A stretch of DNA of 7,426 nt from Dysgonamonadaceae bacterium (GCA_031284225.1 JAITAH010000219.1:1-7426), one strand, 5' to 3'; counted from the first letter of the stretch, positions 1 through 6,390 are shown. The notes: generated by a model from the letters alone, not told the origin. Translations and numbers: made by a program.

Positions 1-208
1 GCCTCAAAACAGCCGATTTATCCTTCTTTGCCATTTCTGCTATATCTTGCTGAATAACACCCTGATGAAAATAAGTAATCATTAATATTCCGAAAGAGTC
101 TGCAAGGAGTTTGATTGGAAGGTCAGCAGTATTTTTCTTGAAAGCCTGTTCTATCGCTTTCAACGTCAACGCTATATTGAACGATATCGGCGCATTGTTA
201 TTATCCAT
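1..208 (-). CDS. MarR-family transcriptional regulator, N-terminal part (runs off left edge)
   Basis: The frame opens at ATG 208-206 and stays open for 69 codons to the window edge, so only the N-terminal half of a roughly 140-150 residue regulator is visible. Residues 1-37 look like the first helical (dimerisation) segment. Residues about 39-69 match the start of a MarR winged helix-turn-helix: a hydrophobic stretch, then YFHQGVIQQDIAEMAKKDKS, which is typical of MarR proteins where 'QQ-IA' and 'KDKS' begin the helix-turn-helix and recognition helix. MarR proteins usually repress their own gene or a neighbour and are released by small ligands or oxidation; the ligand here is unknown. A Bacteroidetes-type promoter and a palindrome sit immediately upstream (231-266), which suggests autorepression. 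The family call is fairly secure; the target genes probably lie beyond the left edge. Confidence 0.8.
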   Translation of the reverse strand, partial: MDNNNAPISFNIALTLKAIEQAFKKNTADLPIKLLADSFGILMITYFHQGVIQQDIAEMAKKDKSAVLR

Positions 209-230
209 ATAGTTTTATTTTTTGATGAGA

Positions 231-261
231 CAAAGATAAAATAATTAGTTGATAATTACAA
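231..261 (-). promoter_or_regulatory. Bacteroidetes-type promoter of the MarR gene
   Basis: On the minus strand, TTG at 261-259 (-33 element) is followed after exactly 20 nt by TATCTTTG at 238-231, matching the TAnnTTTG -7 consensus. It lies 23 bp before the ATG at 208. The -33 element falls inside the right arm of the palindrome at 244-266, so a bound repressor would block the promoter. Confidence 0.7.
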
Positions 262-266
262 CTAAT
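244..266. promoter_or_regulatory. Palindromic operator candidate (MarR type)
   Basis: Perfect 8-bp arms ATTAGTTG (244-251) and CAACTAAT (259-266) are separated by the 7-nt AT-only spacer ATAATTA. An AT-rich palindrome of about 20 bp overlapping a promoter is the usual form of a MarR-dimer operator. It overlaps the -33 element of the adjacent MarR gene, so autoregulation is inferred. Confidence 0.6.
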
Positions 267-379
267 CTTTAAATGTATTACTATATTTGCAAAAGAGTTT
301 TAGGAGAGATAATTTTGAATATTATCATAGTTGCAAATGTGTGTCGGCATAATGATTATTTGCCAAACAGACAATATTG

Positions 380-882
380 CTATATGCTTAACTTCATACA
401 TAGAAATGCCATTCGCGGAAAAGACGGACCATATACGTAGGCGGCGTCCTTCATTTGTCCGGCGTCGAGGTCTTTATGGAAACTGTCTAAAATATTCTTT
501 ACGCCGCCATTCACTTCTAATTCCGTTGTTTTACTCAGATGAAAATGGCAGGAAAGTTTTATACCCACATCGAAGAAATCGGGCGAGAGATGTATAAACG
601 CCAGTATTCCGCCTACTGCTTCGATGTGTAAATCTTCGTCGTAAGCTTGCGGCGCCCGGTATCCGCTCGATCCGTTTTCCATTCGTTTTGAAAGAAACCG
701 CCCGTTAAGTGCGTCGTTTGCGAGATGCTGCGATTCAGAATCGCATAAGCGTCGCGCAAATCGTTATAGCTGTATTCGAAGCCTGCGGTCAATTCGGCAG
801 GCAACAGCTCCAGACCGTACACCGCCGCCAACGAACTGAATATAGGGTGGCTATCGATCCGTTTTGCAAGAAACGGAATACC
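380..882 (-). pseudogene. Remnant of a TonB-dependent outer-membrane receptor gene
   Basis: Two minus-strand frames carry consecutive but incomplete pieces of a TonB-dependent receptor. The first (open from 882, useful to about 676) contains FEYSYNDLRDAY and GGFFQNEWK, typical of a mid-barrel segment. The second (useful from about 680 to the stop at 380-382) contains SGYRAPQAYDEDLHIEAVGG, a conserved mid-barrel motif, then jumps to a C-terminal segment with GGVKNILDSFHKDLDAG and DAAYVYGPSFPRM and a barrel-end strand. The two frames differ by a shift near 667-680. An intact receptor would have tens of residues between these motifs and about 450 residues upstream (plug and early barrel), all of which are missing. 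This is therefore a frameshifted, internally deleted, 5'-truncated relic. The substrate cannot be deduced. It is co-directional with the MarR gene downstream. Confidence 0.8.
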
Positions 883-991
883 TTAACGTTTTTTATATAT
901 AAGATTCGGCGGCATAGTTACAACAAATAATTAAATTGATTTTTTTTGACGGAGAATTTACGAAAATAAAAAACATTATAATCCGACAAGC

Positions 992-1023
992 TTTGTACAT
1001 TCATGAACTATTCCGTACCTTTG
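992..1023 (+). promoter_or_regulatory. Bacteroidetes-type promoter of nrdD
   Basis: TTTG at 992-995 is followed after 20 nt by TACCTTTG at 1016-1023, a full match to the TAnnTTTG consensus. Transcription would start near 1028-1032. This places the upstream in-frame ATG at 1043 only about 12 nt into the message and favours the ATG at 1094 as the nrdD start. Confidence 0.8.
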
Positions 1024-1060
1024 CCATTGCATTAAATTCTATATGCTTTTTCATTTTGTC

Positions 1061-1088
1061 AAATCAAATATCAAATATCAAATATCAA
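1061..1088 (+). repeat. 7-bp tandem repeat in the nrdD leader (ATATCAA units)
   Basis: Three exact copies of ATATCAA (1068-1074, 1075-1081, 1082-1088) are preceded by one variant AAATCAA (1061-1067). The array is AT-rich and unstructured and ends 5 bp before the chosen nrdD ATG at 1094, where a ribosome would load. AT-rich leaders substitute for Shine-Dalgarno sequences in Bacteroidetes; copy-number change could tune initiation, which is inference. Confidence 0.7.
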
Positions 1089-1093
1089 TACGA

Positions 1094-3187
1094 ATGGAAT
1101 TATTCATTATCAAACGGGACGGGAAAAGAGAGGTCTTTTCCATTGAAAAAATCAAAAACGCCATTGCCAAATCCTTCCTGTCGGTAGGCAGCTTTGCCAC
1201 TCAGGACGTGATTACTAACATTCTGAGCCGAATAAGTATCGGAAACGATACCACGGTGGAAGAAATCCAGAACCAAGTGGAAATCGCCCTGATGTCCGAA
1301 CGTTACTATGCCGTAGCTAAATCTTATATGCTTTACAGGCAGAAACATACCGAAGACCGGGAAGTGCGCGACAAACTCAAATTCCTGATGGATTATTGCG
1401 ACGCCTCGAACGCCGCGTCCGGCAGCAAATACGACGCCAATGCCAACGTGGAAAACAAAAATATGGCTACCCTGATCGGCGAACTCCCTAAATCCAATTT
1501 CATTCGTTTGAACCGGCGCATGTTGACCGACCGCATTAAAGAAATGTTCGGCAAAGAAGTGGCCGACCGCTATATCCATCTGCTGAACAACCATTATATT
1601 TACAAAAACGACGAAACCAGCTTAGCAAACTATTGCGCCAGCATCACCATGTATCCGTGGCTCATCGGCGGAACCGCTTCTATCGGCGGAAATTCAAAAG
1701 CGCCTACCAACCTGAAATCGTTTTGCGGCGGATTTATCAATATGGTTTTCATCGTATCCAGCATGTTGAGCGGCGCCTGCGCTACTCCCGAATTTCTGAT
1801 GTATATGAACTACTTCATCGGCCTGGAATATGGAGAAGACTACTATTTTCAGCCCGACAAAGTCGTCGATCTGTCGAAAAGGCAACGCACGCTCGATAAG
1901 GTGATTACCGACTATTTCGAACAAATCGTTTATTCCATCAACCAGCCTACCGGGGCGCGCAATTTCCAGGCTGTTTTTTGGAATATTTCGTATTACGACC
2001 GCTATTATTTTGAAAGCCTGTTCGGCGAATTCCGGTTTCCCAACGGTAGCCGTCCCGATTGGGATTCGCTCAACTGGTTGCAAAAGCGCTTTATGAAATG
2101 GTTCAACTACGAACGCACCCGCTCCGTACTGACTTTTCCTGTGGAAACAATGGCTTTATTGACCGAAAACGGCGACGCGAAAGATAAAGAATTTAGCGAT
2201 TTCACGGCCGAGATGTATGCCGAAGGCCATTCGTTCTTTACCTATATCAGCGATAACGCCGATTCGCTGAGCAGTTGCTGCCGTTTGCGCAATGAAATAC
2301 AGGACAACGGATTCAGCTACACCCTCGGCGCCGGCGGCGTTTCCACCGGGTCGAAAAGCGTGTTGACCATCAACCTCAACCGTTGCATACAACATGCCGC
2401 GCGAAAGGGAGAACATTACCAGTTCTTCCTTGAAGATGTGATTGATTTGGTGCATAAAGTCCAACTGGCATACAACGAAAATTTGAAATACATGCACGAA
2501 AAAGGCATGTTGCCCTTGTTCGATGCGGGATATATAAATATGGGACGGCAATACTTGACCATCGGCGTGAACGGTTTGGTAGAAGCCGCCGAATCGCTCG
2601 GAATAGCCATTAACGACAATCCTCAATATACCGCTTTTGTCCAGCAGATATTGGGAATTATCGAAAATTACAACAAAAAATACCGGACGAAAGACGTTCT
2701 GTTCAATTGCGAAATGATACCGGCCGAAAACGTAGGCGTCAAACATGCCAAATGGGACAAGAGGGATGGTTATGCCGTGAACCGCGATTGTTACAACAGC
2801 TATTTTTATATCGTGGAAGACGATTCGTTAACAATTGTCGATAAATTCCGCCTGCACGGAAGAAAGTATATCGAACATCTGACGGGAGGTTCTGCTCTGC
2901 ACATGAATCTGGAAGAACATCTGAGCAAAGAACAGTATCGCCAATTGTTGCGCGTGGCCGCACAGGAAGGATGCAACTATTTTACTTTTAATATTCCGAA
3001 TACCGTTTGCAACGATTGCGGCCACATCGACAAGCGCCGGTTGAAGGTCTGTCCGTCGTGTCAAAGCCACAACTTGGATTACCTCACCCGCATCATCGGT
3101 TACATGAAACGGGTCAGCAATTTCTCTCAAAGCCGGCAGGAAGAAGCGGAGAGAAGGTATTATGCAAAAGCGAAGGTTAATGGGTAA
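1094..3187 (+). CDS. nrdD: Anaerobic ribonucleoside-triphosphate reductase (class III RNR)
   Basis: This 697-residue cytoplasmic glycyl-radical enzyme reduces ribonucleoside triphosphates to dNTPs without oxygen. Residues 2 to about 90 form the ATP-cone (ELFIIKRDGKREVFSIEKI), the allosteric overall-activity domain. The catalytic barrel includes NYCASITMYPWLIGG (C181), KSFCGGF, GARNFQAVFWN, and LSSCCRLRNE (C395, C396) on the finger loop where the thiyl radical is expected. A zinc-ribbon follows with C639, C642, C653 and C656. The C-terminal glycyl-radical loop TRIIGYMKR has G669 as the radical site. Length and motifs match Bacteroidales NrdD closely and nothing essential is missing. The start at 1094 gives the usual ATP-cone beginning; an upstream in-frame ATG at 1043 would add 17 residues derived from the promoter leader. 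The last codons (V-N-G-stop) are formed by the start of a 7-bp repeat array. It is activated by NrdG, encoded 261 bp downstream. Confidence 0.96.
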   Translation: MELFIIKRDGKREVFSIEKIKNAIAKSFLSVGSFATQDVITNILSRISIGNDTTVEEIQNQVEIALMSERYYAVAKSYMLYRQKHTEDREVRDKLKFLMDYCDASNAASGSKYDANANVENKNMATLIGELPKSNFIRLNRRMLTDRIKEMFGKEVADRYIHLLNNHYIYKNDETSLANYCASITMYPWLIGGTASIGGNSKAPTNLKSFCGGFINMVFIVSSMLSGACATPEFLMYMNYFIGLEYGEDYYFQPDKVVDLSKRQRTLDKVITDYFEQIVYSINQPTGARNFQAVFWNISYYDRYYFESLFGEFRFPNGSRPDWDSLNWLQKRFMKWFNYERTRSVLTFPVETMALLTENGDAKDKEFSDFTAEMYAEGHSFFTYISDNADSLSSCCRLRNEIQDNGFSYTLGAGGVSTGSKSVLTINLNRCIQHAARKGEHYQFFLEDVIDLVHKVQLAYNENLKYMHEKGMLPLFDAGYINMGRQYLTIGVNGLVEAAESLGIAINDNPQYTAFVQQILGIIENYNKKYRTKDVLFNCEMIPAENVGVKHAKWDKRDGYAVNRDCYNSYFYIVEDDSLTIVDKFRLHGRKYIEHLTGGSALHMNLEEHLSKEQYRQLLRVAAQEGCNYFTFNIPNTVCNDCGHIDKRRLKVCPSCQSHNLDYLTRIIGYMKRVSNFSQSRQEEAERRYYAKAKVNG

Positions 3188-3244
3188 CGGTTAGTGGTTA
3201 GTGGTTAACGGGTAGTGGTTAACGGGTAATGGGTAATGATGAAT
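3175..3244 (+). repeat. Heptanucleotide repeat array at the nrdD 3' end
   Basis: Ten consecutive 7-bp units in perfect phase: GGTTAAT, GGGTAAC, GGTTAGT, GGTTAGT, GGTTAAC, GGGTAGT, GGTTAAC, GGGTAAT, GGGTAAT, GATGAAT. The first two units lie in nrdD and supply its final codons and TAA stop (3185-3187). Inverted copies of the same heptad family occur at 3415-3443, beyond the four-helix-bundle remnant. Such arrays commonly flank four-helix-bundle (S23-type) genes in Bacteroidetes, as I recall; the pairing here suggests the ends of an inserted cassette. Confidence 0.85.
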
Positions 3245-3427
3245 GGGGGTATGAGGCGGAATGTATTGAAGGAAAAGAGTTTCAGGTTTGCGGTGAGAAT
3301 AGTGAATTTATACAAGCATTTATGCGAGGAGAAGAAAGAGTTTGTTTTGTCTAAACAAGCCTTGCGGAGCGGTAAGATGCGCGAAACAGTATCAAAAACC
3401 GCTAATTTCTTATTAATTAGTCATTAA
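3236..3427 (+). pseudogene. Truncated four-helix-bundle (S23/IVS-type) protein gene
   Basis: A 63-codon frame begins in the repeat array, with ATG at 3236 or, more like the family, at 3251. Its first part (KEKSFRFAVRIVNLYKHL, then KKEFVLSKQALRSG) matches the first half of the four-helix-bundle family (TIGR02436/S23-like). These proteins are often encoded in intervening sequences of 23S rRNA genes or scattered through Bacteroidetes genomes. In intact members LRSG is followed by TSIGANI and two further helices, to about 115-130 residues. Here the homology stops at the LRSG, followed by 17 unrelated residues and a stop, so helices 2-4 are largely lost. It is most likely a relic left inside the nrdD-nrdG operon. 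A shortened but expressed peptide cannot be excluded. Confidence 0.75.
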
Positions 3428-3443
3428 TCATTAACCGTTAATC
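3415..3443. repeat. Inverted copy of the heptad repeats (right end of cassette)
   Basis: Read on the minus strand this is GATTAAC, GGTTAAT, GATTAAT, GACTAAT, units of the same family as 3175-3244. Aligned in inverse orientation with 3217-3245 it matches at 22 of 29 positions. The two arms bracket the four-helix-bundle remnant and could pair in the nrdD-nrdG transcript to form a long, imperfect hairpin. The right arm ends 5 bp before the nrdG ATG. Confidence 0.75.
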
Positions 3444-3448
3444 ATTGA

Positions 3449-3931
3449 ATGATGAAGTTCGTTAATTTTTCCATTGTTTTTCAGGAAATTCCCGGAGAAG
3501 TAACGTTAGCCATTAACATATCCAACTGCCCCAACCGGTGCAAGGGATGCCACAGCCCTTATCTTTGGGAAGACGCGGGAACGCCGCTCGAGGAGCAGGC
3601 TCTTTCGGATTTACTCGAAAAATACAGCGACGCCATCACTTGCATCTGCTTTATGGGAGGCGACGCCCATCCGCAACAAGTGGCAGAATTGGCGGCGCTG
3701 GTCCGGCTTAAAACCAACGGAAAGATAAAAACCGGCTGGTATTCAGGAAAAAACGCATTGCCAACAAATGCTTTTGTACAATATTTCGATTACATCAAAT
3801 TAGGCGCCTATGTCGAAAGTCTCGGCGGATTGAACTGCGCCACCACGAATCAACGTTTTTATTGCATCGAAAACGGAATCATGATCGACCATACCCACCG
3901 CTTCAGAATCCCGCCGATACAGGCAAACTGA
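3449..3931 (+). CDS. nrdG: Anaerobic ribonucleotide reductase activating protein (radical SAM)
   Basis: This 160-residue cytoplasmic iron-sulfur protein reductively cleaves S-adenosylmethionine and places the radical on the C-terminal glycine of NrdD. Near the N terminus C27, C31 and C34 form the Cx3CxxC motif (NCPNRCKGCHSP) that binds the 4Fe-4S cluster. FMGGDAHPQQ at about 68-77 carries the GGD/E element that positions SAM. Later segments IKTGWYSGKN and FDYIKLGAYVESLGGL are typical of NrdG. Length is normal for the family. Two adjacent ATGs (3449 and 3452) could serve as the start; neither has a Shine-Dalgarno sequence. No separate promoter is evident, so it is probably co-transcribed with nrdD across the 261-bp repeat cassette. 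Its last 29 bp overlap, convergently, the end of the receptor gene on the other strand. Confidence 0.95.
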   Translation: MMKFVNFSIVFQEIPGEVTLAINISNCPNRCKGCHSPYLWEDAGTPLEEQALSDLLEKYSDAITCICFMGGDAHPQQVAELAALVRLKTNGKIKTGWYSGKNALPTNAFVQYFDYIKLGAYVESLGGLNCATTNQRFYCIENGIMIDHTHRFRIPPIQAN

Positions 3932-6359
3932 TTTTTGCAACAAAATTCCGCCCCTGATTGTAAATCCCTTCGGTTTTATAACGCGACAGGTGGTCGAAAT
4001 ACCGCTCGTTCAACAGATTGTTAGCCGATAAATTCAACAGTAATCGTTGTTTTCCGAATTGAAATTCCAACAGAACCCCGCCGTTCAGCACATTGTAGGA
4101 AGGTGTTGCCGTTTCTTCCCGGGCAACCAGATTCTGAGCGAACGAATAGAGGTTTTGTAGATAGAACGAATATTTTTTCAAAACCTTTTCAGGAGTAAAA
4201 ACGGCGCTCACGTTGGCTTTGAGTTTCTGCGAAGGCATCAACGGCAGGTAATTTTTGTCGATATCCCGTCCCAAGGTATTAGCGTATGAACATTCGATAT
4301 GCAGCCAGTCCCACGGATGCGGATGAAGATGTATGCCCGTTTCGCCGCCATAAAGGAAAGCGTCGGTTTGAGAATAATTGTACACCGGCGTTTCGTCGAT
4401 AGATTCAGCCGCCGGTTGCAGATAAATAAAATGACGAATATAGTTGAAATAGGGACTGATAAACGCTTCAAAATGCAACGTTTTATAATTCAGGGTAGCG
4501 TCGGCTTGATAACTATTTTCGGTTTTCAGTTCGGCATTCCCGATTTCGTACCGATTGGCGCCGTGGTGAATGCCGTCGCTCAAAAGTTCAAACATGTTAG
4601 GGGAACGAAAACCGGAGGAAAGATTGACGCGCAACGAAAAGTTTTCCGTCAGCGGCTGGAAAATACCGGTCGAAAAATTAAATGCAAAATAATTGTTATT
4701 TAAGATGTTATCCGATGTTTGAATGTTGCGGTTATCGAAACGAATCCCCGACTGCCAATAAGCCTTCTCGCCATAGTAAAAATTAGTCATTGCAAAAGCG
4801 CCGACGTCCAGCGTAGAAGCATCGGGAATCAACTGTTCCTCGCCGTGGTTTTTGTTTGTTTGAAACAAGCCTTGACTGCCTGCAATCAGTTCCCAGCGGT
4901 TCCAACGGGGCGAATACCACTTGGCGGAATAGGATAATGTGCTTAAATTCATATCCAAAGCAGCTTCTTCGCCCGATTCTCCAGGGTCTTCATCCTCATC
5001 CGGTTCGCCTTCGTCGTGATGGTGTTCATCTTCGAACTCCTGCCTTTGATTAAAGATGTAGCCCACATCGAATTTCAATTTGGAATGGTTGGCGAAGAAA
5101 ACGGTATTTTCCCAAGCCAGCAAATGCGTATTCAGATTCTGATAAGGCAGTTGCGGCGTTCTTCCGTTGAGTATCATTTCTTCGTGATCTTCTTCCACTT
5201 CCGTTAATCCGTATTTTTCGTTCAGACGATTGTATTTCAGAGAAGTAACAAATGTATTTCCGGTATATGCCAGCGTGGTTTTGAAGTCGTTGGTATTAAA
5301 TCGGCTGTTAGGCGTCCGCTGATTGTAACCGTCAAAATAGTCGGTATGAGTAGTATATCCGCCAAAGAGATTCAGGTGAAACTTATCTTTCGACAGTTTG
5401 AATGCCGCATTGTTTCGGAAACCGGTCGAATTGGAATGAAATTCGGAATTGATCGCCGCCTCAATATTATTGTTTGCAGCATACCGCTCGTCGGCAAAGA
5501 ACAGTACGCCGCCCAGCGCATCGCTGCCGTAAAGCAAAGACGCAGGACCTTTGATAATTTCGACCTGTTCGTAGCCGTTGTCATCCAGTCCCAAGCCGTG
5601 CTCGTCGCCCCATTGCTGATTTTCAATGCGAACGCCTTGCGAAAAAACAGCGATCCGGTTACCGCTCAATCCCCGGATTACCGGTTTTCCGATGCCGGTA
5701 CCGGTACTGTAATTGTCAATTCCTGCAATCCAGGTCAATTTTTCACTCAAAGAAGTTCCCAGAAAAGGCGTTTCCCGTAAACTCAACTTTTCTACGTTGG
5801 CAACATTCTCGCCTTGCAGCCGGGAACTGTAACCGGACACCTTAATCTCCTGTAAATTATGAATAATAAAGTCGCTAATTGGAATAACCTCCCAATCAGA
5901 AATCGTATCCGCCGGTTGCGTTTGTGCCGACAATCCGAAAACAGATAAAAAGAGGCAAATAATAGAGATGATTTTTACGCACCGGGGGCAAATTCCGGTG
6001 AGAAACGTAGAAATAGAAGAAACATTATACCCATTCGGAACGGTTTGTTGGGCGAGCGGTTGCTCGTCCAGACAAGTAATGGTTTGGCACTCGGTACAGC
6101 GAAAATGAGCGTGATTATCATTGTGCTGCTCCGTGGTGCAGTGATGACAAAGCGAATAATAGGTTTTACCATCCTCGCCGACAATTTTATGCACTTTCCC
6201 ATCGTCGCAAAAACCGTTCAGAATCCGGTAAATGGTAACACGATCCATTTTTTCAGGCATTTTTTGCTCGATATCTTCGTGCGACAACGCCGACTTCGAC
6301 TGTTCCAAAACATTTATCACCAACTGTTTGGTCTTTGTATTGCGTCTATTTTTTTCCAT
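3903..6359 (-). CDS. Fusion of Fur/Zur-type repressor with ZnuD-like TonB-dependent receptor
   Basis: One open frame of 818 codons contains two complete proteins. Residues 1-127 are a Fur-family metalloregulator: winged helix with DRVTIYR (39-45), HNDNHAHF metal-binding segment (79-86), and two CxxC pairs (C88/C91, C124/C127) for structural zinc. Fur proteins normally end within a few residues of the last pair. Residues 129-145 are a secretion signal (KIISIICLFLSVFGLSA), cleavable before Q146. An outer-membrane receptor follows: TonB-box-like LQEIKVSGY (169-177), plug domain to about 290 with VEIIKGPASLLYGSDALGG (266-284), then a barrel ending in Phe. A His/acid-rich loop (about 442-465, HHH at 446-448) resembles the zinc-capturing loop of ZnuD. 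I infer zinc-responsive control of zinc uptake. No in-frame ATG lies between residues 38 and 395, so the receptor has no obvious start of its own. Fused proteins, a cryptic start, or a boundary-destroying mutation or assembly error all remain possible. Confidence 0.88.
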   Translation of the reverse strand: MEKNRRNTKTKQLVINVLEQSKSALSHEDIEQKMPEKMDRVTIYRILNGFCDDGKVHKIVGEDGKTYYSLCHHCTTEQHNDNHAHFRCTECQTITCLDEQPLAQQTVPNGYNVSSISTFLTGICPRCVKIISIICLFLSVFGLSAQTQPADTISDWEVIPISDFIIHNLQEIKVSGYSSRLQGENVANVEKLSLRETPFLGTSLSEKLTWIAGIDNYSTGTGIGKPVIRGLSGNRIAVFSQGVRIENQQWGDEHGLGLDDNGYEQVEIIKGPASLLYGSDALGGVLFFADERYAANNNIEAAINSEFHSNSTGFRNNAAFKLSKDKFHLNLFGGYTTHTDYFDGYNQRTPNSRFNTNDFKTTLAYTGNTFVTSLKYNRLNEKYGLTEVEEDHEEMILNGRTPQLPYQNLNTHLLAWENTVFFANHSKLKFDVGYIFNQRQEFEDEHHHDEGEPDEDEDPGESGEEAALDMNLSTLSYSAKWYSPRWNRWELIAGSQGLFQTNKNHGEEQLIPDASTLDVGAFAMTNFYYGEKAYWQSGIRFDNRNIQTSDNILNNNYFAFNFSTGIFQPLTENFSLRVNLSSGFRSPNMFELLSDGIHHGANRYEIGNAELKTENSYQADATLNYKTLHFEAFISPYFNYIRHFIYLQPAAESIDETPVYNYSQTDAFLYGGETGIHLHPHPWDWLHIECSYANTLGRDIDKNYLPLMPSQKLKANVSAVFTPEKVLKKYSFYLQNLYSFAQNLVAREETATPSYNVLNGGVLLEFQFGKQRLLLNLSANNLLNERYFDHLSRYKTEGIYNQGRNFVAKISLPVSAGF
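5925..5984 (-). other. Regulator-receptor junction with internal signal peptide
   Basis: The last structural Cys of the regulator (C127, codon 5981-5979) is followed by one valine (codon GTA, 5978-5976) and then immediately by the signal peptide K129-A145 (5975-5925). No ATG, GTG or TTG occurs in frame between C127 and the hydrophobic core. In a shifted frame a TAA lies exactly at the junction (5977-5975). A one- or two-base indel could therefore have erased a normal stop; this is inference. Confidence 0.75.
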
Positions 6360-6390
6360 TTTGTGAAAAACAATTAAAAGATTAATGCCA

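Larger units (their letters stand above)
883..1093. other. Intergenic region: relic edge to nrdD promoter and leader
   Basis: No credible gene is visible here. AT-rich DNA with a run of T at 940-947 leads to the nrdD promoter (992-1023), followed by a leader of about 65 nt that ends in 7-bp repeats immediately before the nrdD ATG. Confidence 0.6.

Noticed and set aside
282..289. TATATTTG as a plus-strand -7 box
   Set aside because: It matches the consensus, but the nearest upstream TTG is about 30 nt away and no plus-strand gene follows.
331..597. 88-codon plus-strand frame
   Set aside because: It runs opposite the receptor relic, whose minus-strand motifs are clear; the plus product is rich in Arg and shows no family features.
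1043..1093. Upstream ATG at 1043 as the nrdD start
   Set aside because: It would add 17 residues coded by the 7-bp repeat leader and lies almost at the predicted transcription start; the ATG at 1094 gives the usual NrdD N terminus.
1100..1594. 164-codon minus-strand frame within nrdD
   Set aside because: It lies antisense to the ATP-cone and early barrel of an unmistakable nrdD; its composition mirrors the codon use of the sense gene.
2156..2746. 196-codon minus-strand frame within nrdD
   Set aside because: It is antisense to conserved catalytic segments, including the SSCC loop, with no promoter or recognisable motif.
3175..3443. CRISPR array
   Set aside because: The repeats are 7-bp contiguous units with no spacers and are inverted on the two sides; no cas genes are present.
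5346..5780. 144-codon plus-strand frame inside the receptor
   Set aside because: It is opposite the strongly conserved plug domain and is a shadow of that gene.
5975..6202. Separate 75-codon minus-strand gene overlapping the regulator-receptor junction
   Set aside because: It is out of frame with a regulator that has all Fur motifs and shows no features of its own; only its terminal TAA is of note, as a possible trace of the lost gene boundary.
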